This document shows positions 1 through 5,621 of a stretch of 5,965 nt of DNA, piece by piece (positions within the stretch are counted from its first letter, which is position 1; every line of letters begins with the position of its first letter). Origin of the DNA: an uncultured Cyanobium sp. Lineage in GTDB: Bacteria > Cyanobacteriota > Cyanobacteriia > PCC-6307 > Cyanobiaceae. The notes beneath the pieces were generated by a model. It saw only the letters and a list, made by a program, of their open reading frames with translations, was not told where the DNA came from and made no database searches. The translations under genes and the position numbers were made by a program. Where the stretch lies: the NCBI GenBank assembly GCA_937919075.1, contig CALFOF010000128.1:1-5965 (forward strand). Direction: 5' to 3'.

Positions 1-210
1 GGCGATCCAGGCCGCGAGGCTGTGCAGGAACGCCACCAGGTTGAACAGCAGGTTGATGTAACCCGCGGGGCGTGGGCCGGTGCGGGAAATCAGCCCCGGC
101 ACCCACAGGAGCGAGAAAAATGCACCCAGCAAGGGATACAGGGGAACCAGGAAAGCCGTCTCAAGGACGGCCGTTGCAAGGGAGGCCGTCTCGGGCGGGG
201 GGACGGTCAT
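1..210 (-). CDS. ndhF: NAD(P)H-quinone oxidoreductase subunit F, CO2-uptake type (NdhF3/NdhF4-like), 5' part only
   Basis: Partial gene: 70 codons from an ATG at 210 run open off the left edge. I translated it by hand. NdhF is the large antiporter-like membrane subunit of NDH-1 in the thylakoid; the NdhF3/NdhF4 versions partner with NdhD3/NdhD4 and Cup proteins to convert CO2 to bicarbonate using reducing power. The N-terminus MTVPPPETASLATAVLETAF leads into a hydrophobic helix (about residues 20-37) and then the segment RTGPRPAGYINLL at about residues 43-55, followed by a second helix. That RTGPRP-containing loop is, from memory, typical of the CO2-uptake NdhF types and not of respiratory NdhF1. 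No in-frame ATG or GTG alternative is obvious just upstream and no clear ribosome-binding site precedes the ATG. It lies in the same direction as bicA and the permease, 187 bp after the permease stop. NdhF4 is preferred over NdhF3 only from the presumed alpha-cyanobacterial context; this fragment cannot decide it. Confidence 0.8.
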   Translation of the reverse strand, partial: MTVPPPETASLATAVLETAFLVPLYPLLGAFFSLLWVPGLISRTGPRPAGYINLLFNLVAFLHSLAAWIA

Positions 211-397
211 CAGAGCGGGGAGGTTCCGGGATGATCGCGAACAATAGGAATGGGCCGCTGGAGATTGGTGGGAGGATAAAGAGGTGTTGCCAATGGCCAC
301 CCCAAGCAAGGCTGATCAGTGGGCAGGCTGATCAGTGGATCAGTGCTCAAGTTGATCAGTTGATCAGTGGGCAGACTCCGTAGTTGTGCTGAAGCGG
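211..397. other. Intergenic leader between the SLC13-like permease and ndhF
   Basis: This gap of 187 bp separates the permease stop from the ndhF start; both genes are on the minus strand. It must carry any independent ndhF promoter and any terminator of the permease. The half nearer the permease holds the octamer array (313-376, listed separately). Between the array and ndhF I see an inverted pair ATTGG (264-268) / CCAAT (290-294), and a weak minus-strand -10-like TATTGT (complement of 241-246) with no convincing -35. I find no strong hairpin followed by a T-run, so no terminator is called. Short open frames cross the region on both strands, but they are explained by the repeat and lack translation signals. 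Confidence 0.6.
313..376. repeat. Octamer repeat array based on TGATCAGT
   Basis: Eight consecutive 8-bp blocks stay in register. TGATCAGT occurs at 313, 329, 353 and 361; GGATCAGT at 337 differs by one base. The remaining blocks are GGGCAGGC (321), GCTCAAGT (345) and GGGCAGAC (369). The 14-mer TGATCAGTGGGCAG recurs exactly at 313-326 and 361-374, 48 bp apart. Each TGATCA core is itself a palindrome. The array sits 103-166 nt upstream of the ndhF start and begins 22 nt beyond the permease stop. It could be a multi-site operator, a slippage-expanded repeat, or part of an RNA structure; the sequence alone does not choose. The coordinates are directly seen; any regulatory role is inferred. Confidence 0.85.
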
Positions 398-1711
398 TTA
401 ACGATTGGTGAATGCAGCGCAGGCTGCCAGCCACAACGCCGCCGCCCCCAGTTGCACCACCAAGGTGGGAACCCCGAACCGCAGCCAGTAGCCGAACGAC
501 AGCGGCGAGCCTTGCTGCCGGGCAATGCCAGCTCCGACAAGATTGGCGGAAGCGCCGATCAAGGTGGCGTTGCCCCCCAACGTGCCGCCCAGCATCAGCG
601 CGGCAAACAAGGGCAGGGTCCCAGCCGCCACCGTGCCATCGGTTCCGGCCAGGCCCGCTTGGCGGCTGGCTTCGATTAGAATAGGCGTGAGGGCCGCCAC
701 CAGCGGGATGTTGGGCACCACCGCTGACAGCAGGGCGGTGCTCACCAGCAGCAGGGGCACCGCCCCGGCCGTTCCCACCTGACTGGCCAGTGCCTCCGCC
801 ACGTCAGCCAACACGCCGGTGCGCTGCAAGCCGCCGATCAGCACGAACACTGCCATGAAATAGATCAGCGTCGACCAATCGATCTGGCTCAGCAGCCGGT
901 CCACGGAGATCAGGCCGCTCTGGTGCACGATCACCAGGCTGGCGGCCGCTCCCGCCAGGGCGACGGCGTCCGGGGTGATGGGCACGGGCAGCAATTCGCC
1001 GCCGAGGAACAGGGCCAGCATCACGGCCACCACGGTGAGCAGCAGCCCCAGGGCGCGGCGATGGTGCAGCCGTGGCGGCACCTGTTGGGGCAGGGTGAAA
1101 CGGGCCTTCCAGATGGCTGGATACAGCCAGGGCAAGGTGGCGAGCAGCACCAGCACGCCCAACAGCCCGGCACTGGAGATCTGACGGATGTAAGCGCCGA
1201 AGCTCAGCCCCAGGCCCGTGCCCACGATGTAGGTGGCCGGATCACCGATCAAGGTGAGCAGCCCGGCGCTGTTGGCCGTGAGCACCAGCAGGATCAGCAG
1301 CGGCCGGGGATCCAGCTTCACCTCCCGGGCCAGGGGCGGCAACAGCGGCCCGATCAGCAACACGGTGGTGGCGTTGGGCAACCAGGCGCAGATCACCGTG
1401 GTGAGCATCACCACCCCGATCAGCAGCCGCGACCCCTTGCCGCGCGATAGAGGCAAGAGCCGGTGGGCCACCACCGCAAACACGCCGGTGGCCTCCAGGG
1501 CACGCACCAGCACCATCATTCCGAACAGGAGCGTGAGAGTGCCTTGGGAGAGGGCCACGCTCTGCACGGCCTCCGGCATGGTGAGCACGCCGGTGGCCAA
1601 CAACAACACCGCCCCCAGCAGAGCGGCGGCGGTGAGGTGGGTGACACCCGCAGCGGTGGCCAGCAACACCGCCACAAACGTGGCAACGGCGAGCAGGGCG
1701 TCAAGGGACAT
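398..1711 (-). CDS. SLC13/ArsB/NhaD-superfamily permease (ion transporter)
   Basis: A 437-residue, very hydrophobic inner-membrane carrier with the two-fold repeated layout of the ion transporter (IT) superfamily (CitMHS/ArsB/NhaD/OCA2-like). Landmarks in the first half are LLFGMMVLVRALEATGVF (61-78), the hairpin motif LPNATTVLLIGP (111-122) and NSAGLLTLIGDPAT (147-160). Their second-half counterparts are DWSTLIYFMAVFVLIGGLQ (278-296), VVPNIPLVAALTP (331-343) and GGTLGGNATLIGASAN (375-390). In relatives I recall, both hairpins usually read DN (as in LDNVTTV and VDNIP); here both have PN. No TrkA-C/RCK domain is present, unlike many cyanobacterial SLC13 proteins. Substrate is unknown: Na+/H+ exchange or Na+-coupled anion uptake are both possible for the superfamily. 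The ATG at 1711 starts directly before the first helix; no clear Shine-Dalgarno. It lies 95 bp downstream of bicA in the same direction, so cotranscription is plausible. Confidence 0.88.
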   Translation of the reverse strand: MSLDALLAVATFVAVLLATAAGVTHLTAAALLGAVLLLATGVLTMPEAVQSVALSQGTLTLLFGMMVLVRALEATGVFAVVAHRLLPLSRGKGSRLLIGVVMLTTVICAWLPNATTVLLIGPLLPPLAREVKLDPRPLLILLVLTANSAGLLTLIGDPATYIVGTGLGLSFGAYIRQISSAGLLGVLVLLATLPWLYPAIWKARFTLPQQVPPRLHHRRALGLLLTVVAVMLALFLGGELLPVPITPDAVALAGAAASLVIVHQSGLISVDRLLSQIDWSTLIYFMAVFVLIGGLQRTGVLADVAEALASQVGTAGAVPLLLVSTALLSAVVPNIPLVAALTPILIEASRQAGLAGTDGTVAAGTLPLFAALMLGGTLGGNATLIGASANLVGAGIARQQGSPLSFGYWLRFGVPTLVVQLGAAALWLAACAAFTNR

Positions 1712-1806
1712 GCAGGGGGCTCAGGCGAGGGGCAACATCGCTGGCGGACCCGAGCCGCTGCCCCCTAAGCCGGCATCGGAGGATGCGGCCTGCTTCGGCT
1801 GCGGGT
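1712..1806. other. bicA-permease intergenic spacer with a small hairpin
   Basis: This spacer of 95 bp lies between the bicA stop and the permease start, both on the minus strand. It contains one imperfect hairpin: GCC (1769-1771) pairs with GGC (1787-1789) and GCATC (1773-1777) pairs with GATGC (1782-1786), with a one-base bulge at 1772 and a four-base loop. No T-run follows on the minus strand, so it is a weak terminator candidate at best and could equally be an RNA-stability element. No convincing promoter is visible. Confidence 0.4.
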
Positions 1807-3459
1807 TCAGCTGGCGGTGGTGCTCAGGCCCACAGCCGCCTGGAGGGCCTCGTGGCGACTGATCTCGGTATGCGCCGCATCGAGCAGCTCGTACATCTTG
1901 AGGCTCTCAAGCCGCTTGCGGGTGCTGCCGTCCGCCCCCACCACATACACGTTGCGCCCCTTCTCCACCGCTTCTTCCACGGCATTTTCAAGCGCCAGCG
2001 CTGCGGTGACGCCCATATGGGAGACGGAGCCCAGATCGAAGACGATGCTCTGGCAATCGATGATGGCGTTGTGTTCGCGGGCGATCGCCTTGGCGACGCC
2101 GAAGATCATGGCGCCGGTGAGCTGGAAGAGCAGCACCTTGCCGGCGCCCCGATCGAGCAGCTCCCTCTCCTCAGGGGTGAGATCAAGCTCGCCATCACCG
2201 GTGCTGATCGCCTTCACGCCCTTGGATTCCAGGGCGTTCATGCGCTCGATGGTTAGGAAGTTGGCCACGAACACGCCGATGCCCACCGCCACCATCAGAT
2301 CAACCAGCACGGTGAGCAGGATCACCCCGTACATGATTGCCGCGCCCTTCACCGAGAGGATGTGGGCGCGCTTGAGGAAGCCCCAGTCGATGATGTCGAT
2401 GCCCACTTTGAGAGCGATGCCGGCCAGCACCGCCATCGGGATCGAGGAGGCCAGTCCCGAGGCCCCCAGGATCACCACCATCAGCACGATCGCCCGGGTG
2501 AGGCCGGAAAGCGCACTGCGGCCGCCCGCCTGGATGTTCACCACCGTGCCCATGGTGGCGCCGGCACCGGCGATGCCGCCGAACAGGCCAGACATCACGT
2601 TGCCCAATCCCTGGCCGAACAGCTCCTTGTTGGAGTTGTGCTCGGTGCGGGTGAGGCTGTCAGCCACCATCGACGTCAGCAGGGCGTCGATGCAACCGAG
2701 CATGCCCAGCACCGCTCCGTAGAACACCATCCGCTGGATTTCACCGGGGTAAAACGTGGGCATCTGCAGCGGCGGCAGACCGGAGGGGATGACGCCGATG
2801 CGGCGAATATCGGCATCACCGAAGGCCACCAGGGAGATCACCGTGCCCACCACCAGTGCCAGCAACTGGGGCGGCACCAGCTTCTTGAGGCGGGACGGGG
2901 TGAACCAGATGATCGCCACCGTGAGGGCGGCTAGGAAGGTTTCAACCGGCTGGATCTGGCCCAGCAGCATCGGAATGTTGCGCAGGGTGCCAAGCACGCC
3001 GCCGGCCGGAATCGCCTGACCGAGGAAAGGCCCCGCCTGAAGAATGATCAAGATGATGCCGATGCCGGACATGAAGCCCGAGATCACCGTGTAAGGCATC
3101 ATCGTGATGTAGCGCCCCAGTTTCAGCATCCCGAAGAGGATCTGGAACAGGCCCGCCAGGATCACCACCGTGAACGCCATGGCCAGCCCTTGCTCGGGAT
3201 GGGCTGCCGTGAAGGTGGCGATCACGGTGGTCATCACCACGGTCATCGGGCCGGTGGGCTCAGAGATCAGCGTGGCTGTGCCGCCGAACAGGGCGGCGAA
3301 GAAGCCCACCAGCACGGCGCCCCAGAGGCCCGAGGCGGCGCCTGCGCCAGAGGCCACGCCGAAGGCCAGGGCCATCGGCAGGGCAATGACCGCGGCGGTG
3401 ACCCCGCCGAAAATGTCGCCTCGGACATTCTGAAAATTGATCCGATTGGTGATGCCCAC
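1807..3459 (-). CDS. bicA: BicA, SulP-family Na+-dependent bicarbonate transporter
   Basis: A 550-residue SulP (SLC26-type) carrier, close along its whole length to the BicA sequences I remember from Synechococcus PCC 7002. It imports bicarbonate with Na+ across the plasma membrane, supplying the carboxysome. The N-terminus ITNRINFQNVRGDIFGG (3-19) is a BicA hallmark. The membrane domain covers about residues 15-405, with SEPTGPMTVVMT (66-77), MLGCIDALLTSMVADSLTR (253-271) and GAGATMGTVVNIQ (298-310). D258, T262, G300, A301 and T302 fall at the positions reported for Na+ and substrate binding in BicA (recalled from its structure). A cytoplasmic STAS domain occupies about residues 435-545, with FDLGSVSHMGVTAA at 474-487. 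The start is GTG (3457-3459): it gives exactly the family N-terminus, and the frame upstream is closed by a stop at 3499-3501 with no better start between. Length matches the family (about 550-575). The gene is intact and divergent from the cation antiporter. Confidence 0.97.
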   Translation of the reverse strand: MGITNRINFQNVRGDIFGGVTAAVIALPMALAFGVASGAGAASGLWGAVLVGFFAALFGGTATLISEPTGPMTVVMTTVIATFTAAHPEQGLAMAFTVVILAGLFQILFGMLKLGRYITMMPYTVISGFMSGIGIILIILQAGPFLGQAIPAGGVLGTLRNIPMLLGQIQPVETFLAALTVAIIWFTPSRLKKLVPPQLLALVVGTVISLVAFGDADIRRIGVIPSGLPPLQMPTFYPGEIQRMVFYGAVLGMLGCIDALLTSMVADSLTRTEHNSNKELFGQGLGNVMSGLFGGIAGAGATMGTVVNIQAGGRSALSGLTRAIVLMVVILGASGLASSIPMAVLAGIALKVGIDIIDWGFLKRAHILSVKGAAIMYGVILLTVLVDLMVAVGIGVFVANFLTIERMNALESKGVKAISTGDGELDLTPEERELLDRGAGKVLLFQLTGAMIFGVAKAIAREHNAIIDCQSIVFDLGSVSHMGVTAALALENAVEEAVEKGRNVYVVGADGSTRKRLESLKMYELLDAAHTEISRHEALQAAVGLSTTAS

Positions 3460-3525
3460 GCAGGGATGGTTTGCCAGTGCGGCGTCACCATACGCAGCGG
3501 CTCAGGAAACCGACGAGCCCCGCGT

Positions 3526-3531
3526 CATAAT
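3526..3531 (+). promoter_or_regulatory. Candidate -10 element for the cation antiporter gene
   Basis: CATAAT matches TATAAT at five of six positions in an otherwise GC-rich stretch. It would put transcription start near 3538, giving a leader of about 17 nt before the GTG at 3555. No -35 match is found at the usual distance, so this is tentative. Confidence 0.35.
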
Positions 3532-3541
3532 TGCCCCCTCC

Positions 3542-3545
3542 AAGG
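3542..3545 (+). promoter_or_regulatory. Shine-Dalgarno AAGG deciding the antiporter start
   Basis: AAGG ends nine bases before the GTG at 3555, a normal spacing. It is too close to serve the in-frame GTG at 3546 and lies downstream of the TTG at 3531. It therefore favours 3555 as the start, which also yields the compact family-like N-terminus MLSVIEIIVG. Confidence 0.5.
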
Positions 3546-3554
3546 GTGACCTCA

Positions 3555-4631
3555 GTGCTCAGCGTCATCGAAATCATCGTGGGGATCCTGCTGCTGTTCG
3601 GGGGCGGCGAGCTGTTTGTGCAGGGCTCGGTGGCCCTGGCCCTGCTGCTCGGCATTCCTCAACTGGTGATTGGCCTCACGGTGGTGGCCTTGGGCACAAG
3701 TGCTCCTGAGCTGTTCGTGAGCCTGATTTCCACCTTCAACGGTGCCGATGACATTGCCGTGAGCAATATCGTTGGCAGCAACATCTTCAACGTGCTGGTG
3801 GTGCTTGGGATCAGCGCGGCGATCCTGCCTTTGCGCGTGCACAGCCGCCTGATCCGCCGCGACGTTCCCATCCTGCTGGCGGTGTCGATGGCGGTGTGGG
3901 GCATGGCCTCCACCGGCAGGGTGACCTGGCAGGCGGGGCTGGCTCTGCTCACCGCCCTGGTGATCAATACCGTGTGGGAGTTGCGCACTGCCAAGGAGGA
4001 AGGTGAAGCCGAGGCCGGTGGCGAGATTGATCAAGACGACGCCAAGGGTGGCTTTCTACCCGCCTTCATCAAGCTGGCCGCCGGCCTGGGCCTGCTGGTC
4101 TGGGGCTCACAGATCCTGGTGAAGGGGGCAACGGCCATCGCACTGAGCCTGGGCGTAAGCGAAACACTGATCGGCCTCACGATCGTGGCAGCGGGCACCT
4201 CCATGCCTGAGTTGGTGACGTCGATCGTGGCCGCCCTGCGTGGCAAGGCCGATCTGGCGATCGGCAACGTGATCGGCAGCAATCTGCTCAATCAACTGGT
4301 GATCCTCGGCCTCTGCGCCTTCCTTTCCGGCGACCGCGGTATCAGCGTGGACCCAATGATCATTCAGCGTGATCTGCCGATCATGGTGGCCACAACAGTG
4401 GCCTGCTTGCCGATCTTCTTCAGCGGCGGGGTGATCACCCGCCTGGAGGGCGGCATCCTGATCGGCCTCTACGGGTTGTATCTCGTCGAGCAGATCCTCC
4501 CTTACACCTTCCCCAGCCTTGATGGACCGATCGAGCGCTTCACCCTGGCGGCCTTGATCCCGGCCCTGGTGCTGTTGCTTGGCTGGCAATCCCTGAGCCA
4601 CTGGCGCAGCACCCGCCGCTTGCCGGAATGA
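3555..4631 (+). CDS. Ca2+/cation antiporter (CaCA) family, YrbG/CaxA-like Na+/Ca2+-type exchanger
   Basis: A 358-residue membrane protein with two inverted Na_Ca_ex repeats. The alpha-1 motif GLTVVALGTSAPELFVS (40-56) and NIVGSNIFN (71-79) mirror the alpha-2 motif GLTIVAAGTSMPELVTS (207-223) and NVIGSNLLN (238-246). E52 and E219 correspond to the two ion-binding glutamates of the archaeal exchanger NCX_Mj. N79 and N246 occupy the paired position that in NCX_Mj, as I recall, is Asn in one repeat and Asp in the other. The halves are joined by an acidic loop, about residues 146-164 (EEGEAEAGGEIDQDDAK within it). Members exchange Ca2+ (or another cation) for Na+, H+ or K+; the substrate here is not determined. 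Start: GTG at 3555, supported by AAGG upstream; GTG at 3546 and TTG at 3531 are alternatives adding 3 or 8 residues. Divergent from bicA, which uses the Na+ gradient, so a role in Na+/Ca2+ balance beside bicarbonate uptake is plausible but inferred. Confidence 0.92.
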   Translation: MLSVIEIIVGILLLFGGGELFVQGSVALALLLGIPQLVIGLTVVALGTSAPELFVSLISTFNGADDIAVSNIVGSNIFNVLVVLGISAAILPLRVHSRLIRRDVPILLAVSMAVWGMASTGRVTWQAGLALLTALVINTVWELRTAKEEGEAEAGGEIDQDDAKGGFLPAFIKLAAGLGLLVWGSQILVKGATAIALSLGVSETLIGLTIVAAGTSMPELVTSIVAALRGKADLAIGNVIGSNLLNQLVILGLCAFLSGDRGISVDPMIIQRDLPIMVATTVACLPIFFSGGVITRLEGGILIGLYGLYLVEQILPYTFPSLDGPIERFTLAALIPALVLLLGWQSLSHWRSTRRLPE

Positions 4632-4644
4632 TTGGCGCCTCTCC

Positions 4645-4664
4645 TTGATGGCAGTTGATGGCAG
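4645..4664. repeat. Perfect 10-bp tandem duplication between convergent stops
   Basis: TTGATGGCAG occurs twice back to back (4645-4654 and 4655-4664) inside the 39-bp gap between the antiporter stop (4631) and the stop of the minus-strand gene (4671). It does not form a terminator-like hairpin. It is probably a small slippage duplication. Confidence 0.85.
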
Positions 4665-4670
4665 GGAATT

Positions 4671-5621
4671 TCAGGCTGCTGGCTTGGCCACGGCCGCAGG
4701 TTGGCGGACGAGCCAGAGCTGATCACCCTGCACCCACAACAACAGCAAACCGGTGGGAGATTTCACCGTGATGCCGTGGGGCTTGCTGAGACCCATCGCC
4801 TGTGCTGCTGCCAAGGGCAGGCGGCGAATTTCCACGCCCTCAGGCAGGTCGCTCAGGCTCTCCGGCCGGCTACTGGCCGCTGAGCCGGTGTCCCACAGCA
4901 GCCTGTAGGGGCGATTGGCGTTGGCATCGAGCCTGAGGTGGCGCCGTGCCAGGGCGCTGCTAGCCGCCTTGTCGGCGTCCGCCTTATTATTGGCGTCCGC
5001 CTTGGCGGGGCGCTCAGCTGCTGCAGCCGGGACTTCCGCCGTACCCTCCGCCGTGCCCGCGGACGTGCGTTCGGCCCCGGCGTTGAGCAGGGCGGCCAGT
5101 TCCAGTGCCGTGGCGGCCGTCGCGGGCAGGCCAGTGGCAACAGCCGGAACCACCCCCCAGGTCAGGCCACTGCTCGCGGCACTGCTGGCAGAACTGCGGG
5201 GGCCAGCTGCCACGGCAGCGACCGGACGGCGCCCCTGCGGCGCGCTGGATTCCAGGGGCGATGGCGGCGGCGGTGGCGGGGGTGGCGGCAGCGGCAGGCT
5301 GTTGCCGAAAGGCAGTTCGATGGTGCTCAAGCTGGCCGCTAGAGCCATCGGCTGGCGGGCGCCGCTGCTGAAGCGCAGCAACTCCGGGGTGTTGTCAGTC
5401 ACCTGCAGGCGCGGGGCCGGCGGGCGGGGCCGTTCCGCCACGCTGCTGCCGGAGAGCCAGAGCGCGTGAGCTCCCACGGCGATGCCAAGCGGCAGCAGCC
5501 AGCGGGAGGCGCTGATCGCCGCCAGCCAGCGCGAGCCGCTGATCGAGGGCAGCCAGCGCCCGCTTTCAGGAGGTAGGAGACGGGGCGGGAAGTTGAACTT
5601 CAAAGGGAAGCGCACTGGCAT
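4671..5621 (-). CDS. Single-span Pro/Ala-rich protein with TonB-like topology, function unknown
   Basis: I do not recognise a family for this 316-residue protein. Visible parts: a basic N-terminal segment with two and a half copies of a nine-residue RWL repeat (about 22-48); one membrane helix, LLPLGIAVGAHALWLSG (42-58); a Pro-rich stretch with nine consecutive prolines (112-120); a long Ala/Ser/Pro-rich low-complexity region (about 123-222) with a KADA repeat (207-219); and a more ordered C-terminal segment (about 225-306) containing EGVEIRRLPLAAAQAMGLS and LLLLWVQGDQLWLVRQ. Helix, proline linker and C-terminal domain recall TonB, and the upstream neighbour looks ExbD-like, but the C-terminus does not show the TonB fold signature I know. 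The start is ATG at 5621 (GTG at 5615 possible), which overlaps the upstream stop by 56 nt. No later ATG or GTG occurs before the helix, so the overlap seems real and suggests translational coupling. No clear Shine-Dalgarno is seen. Confidence 0.75.
   Translation of the reverse strand: MPVRFPLKFNFPPRLLPPESGRWLPSISGSRWLAAISASRWLLPLGIAVGAHALWLSGSSVAERPRPPAPRLQVTDNTPELLRFSSGARQPMALAASLSTIELPFGNSLPLPPPPPPPPPSPLESSAPQGRRPVAAVAAGPRSSASSAASSGLTWGVVPAVATGLPATAATALELAALLNAGAERTSAGTAEGTAEVPAAAAERPAKADANNKADADKAASSALARRHLRLDANANRPYRLLWDTGSAASSRPESLSDLPEGVEIRRLPLAAAQAMGLSKPHGITVKSPTGLLLLWVQGDQLWLVRQPAAVAKPAA
4974..5003 (-). repeat. Direct repeat encoding the KADA motif
   Basis: GGCGTCCGCCTT occurs at 4974-4985 and again at 4992-5003, an 18-bp period. 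On the coding (minus) strand it gives KADANN-KADADK inside the low-complexity linker of the TonB-like protein, so it is a coding microrepeat in frame. Confidence 0.7.
5497..5558 (-). repeat. 27-bp in-frame tandem repeat at the N-terminus of the TonB-like protein
   Basis: The 8-mer AGCCAGCG recurs at 5497, 5524 and 5551, exactly 27 bp apart, with much of the intervening sequence (including GCTGATCG) also conserved between the first two intervals. It encodes nine-residue units RWLPSISGS, RWLAAISAS and then RWLLPLGIA, which merges into the membrane helix. The Arg-Trp-Leu units lie on the presumed cytoplasmic side. Confidence 0.8.

Larger units (their letters stand above)
3460..3554. promoter_or_regulatory. 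Divergent bicA / antiporter intergenic region
   Basis: These 95 bp must contain both divergent promoters. An inverted repeat ATGGT (3466-3470) / ACCAT (3487-3491), with 16 bp between the arms and centres 21 bp apart (about two helical turns), lies close to the bicA start and is a possible operator. On the minus strand TATGGT (complement of 3487-3492) is a weak -10 candidate for bicA; neither promoter has a recognisable -35. BicA genes are reported to be carbon-responsive or constitutive depending on the species, so regulation cannot be read from this alone. Confidence 0.45.

Noticed and set aside
313..376. CRISPR-like array
   Set aside because: Repeat units are 8 bp with 8-bp or no spacers, far shorter than CRISPR repeats and spacers, and no cas gene is present.
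210..434. Minus-strand open frame with a repeated peptide like TDQLINLSTDPLIS, and a plus-strand counterpart at 72-383
   Set aside because: Both arise from the octamer array read through in frame (three 8-bp units make 24 bp). They overlap the ndhF start or permease end and have no ribosome-binding site or homology.
923..1450. Plus-strand open frame rich in Gln, His and Gly opposite the permease
   Set aside because: Composition is the typical antisense shadow of a hydrophobic GC-rich gene; the minus-strand frame carries clear transporter motifs.
1769..1789. Intrinsic terminator after bicA
   Set aside because: The hairpin has a short bulged stem and no T-run on the minus strand, so it is mentioned only as part of the spacer.
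2081..2088. HIP1 palindrome GCGATCGC
   Set aside because: A common cyanobacterial octamer; a single copy inside bicA agrees with the host guess but is not informative by itself.
1817..2722. 301-codon plus-strand open frame opposite bicA
   Set aside because: Ser/Ala/Pro/Met-rich shadow of bicA with no recognisable motif; the bicA frame is unmistakable.
3531..3554. TTG at 3531 as the antiporter start
   Set aside because: It overlaps the CATAAT -10 candidate, lies upstream of the AAGG site and would add a proline-rich tail (PPPRVTS) not expected before the first helix.
4880..4900. LLWDTGSA in the TonB-like protein as an aspartic protease active site
   Set aside because: DTGS matches the short motif, but the surrounding hydrophobic strands and the rest of the fold are not seen; chance match in a Ser/Ala-rich region.
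4915..5469. Plus-strand Ala-rich open frame opposite the TonB-like gene
   Set aside because: Low-complexity antisense shadow; its poly-Gly run is simply the complement of the proline codons. The minus frame has a membrane helix and continues the operon direction.
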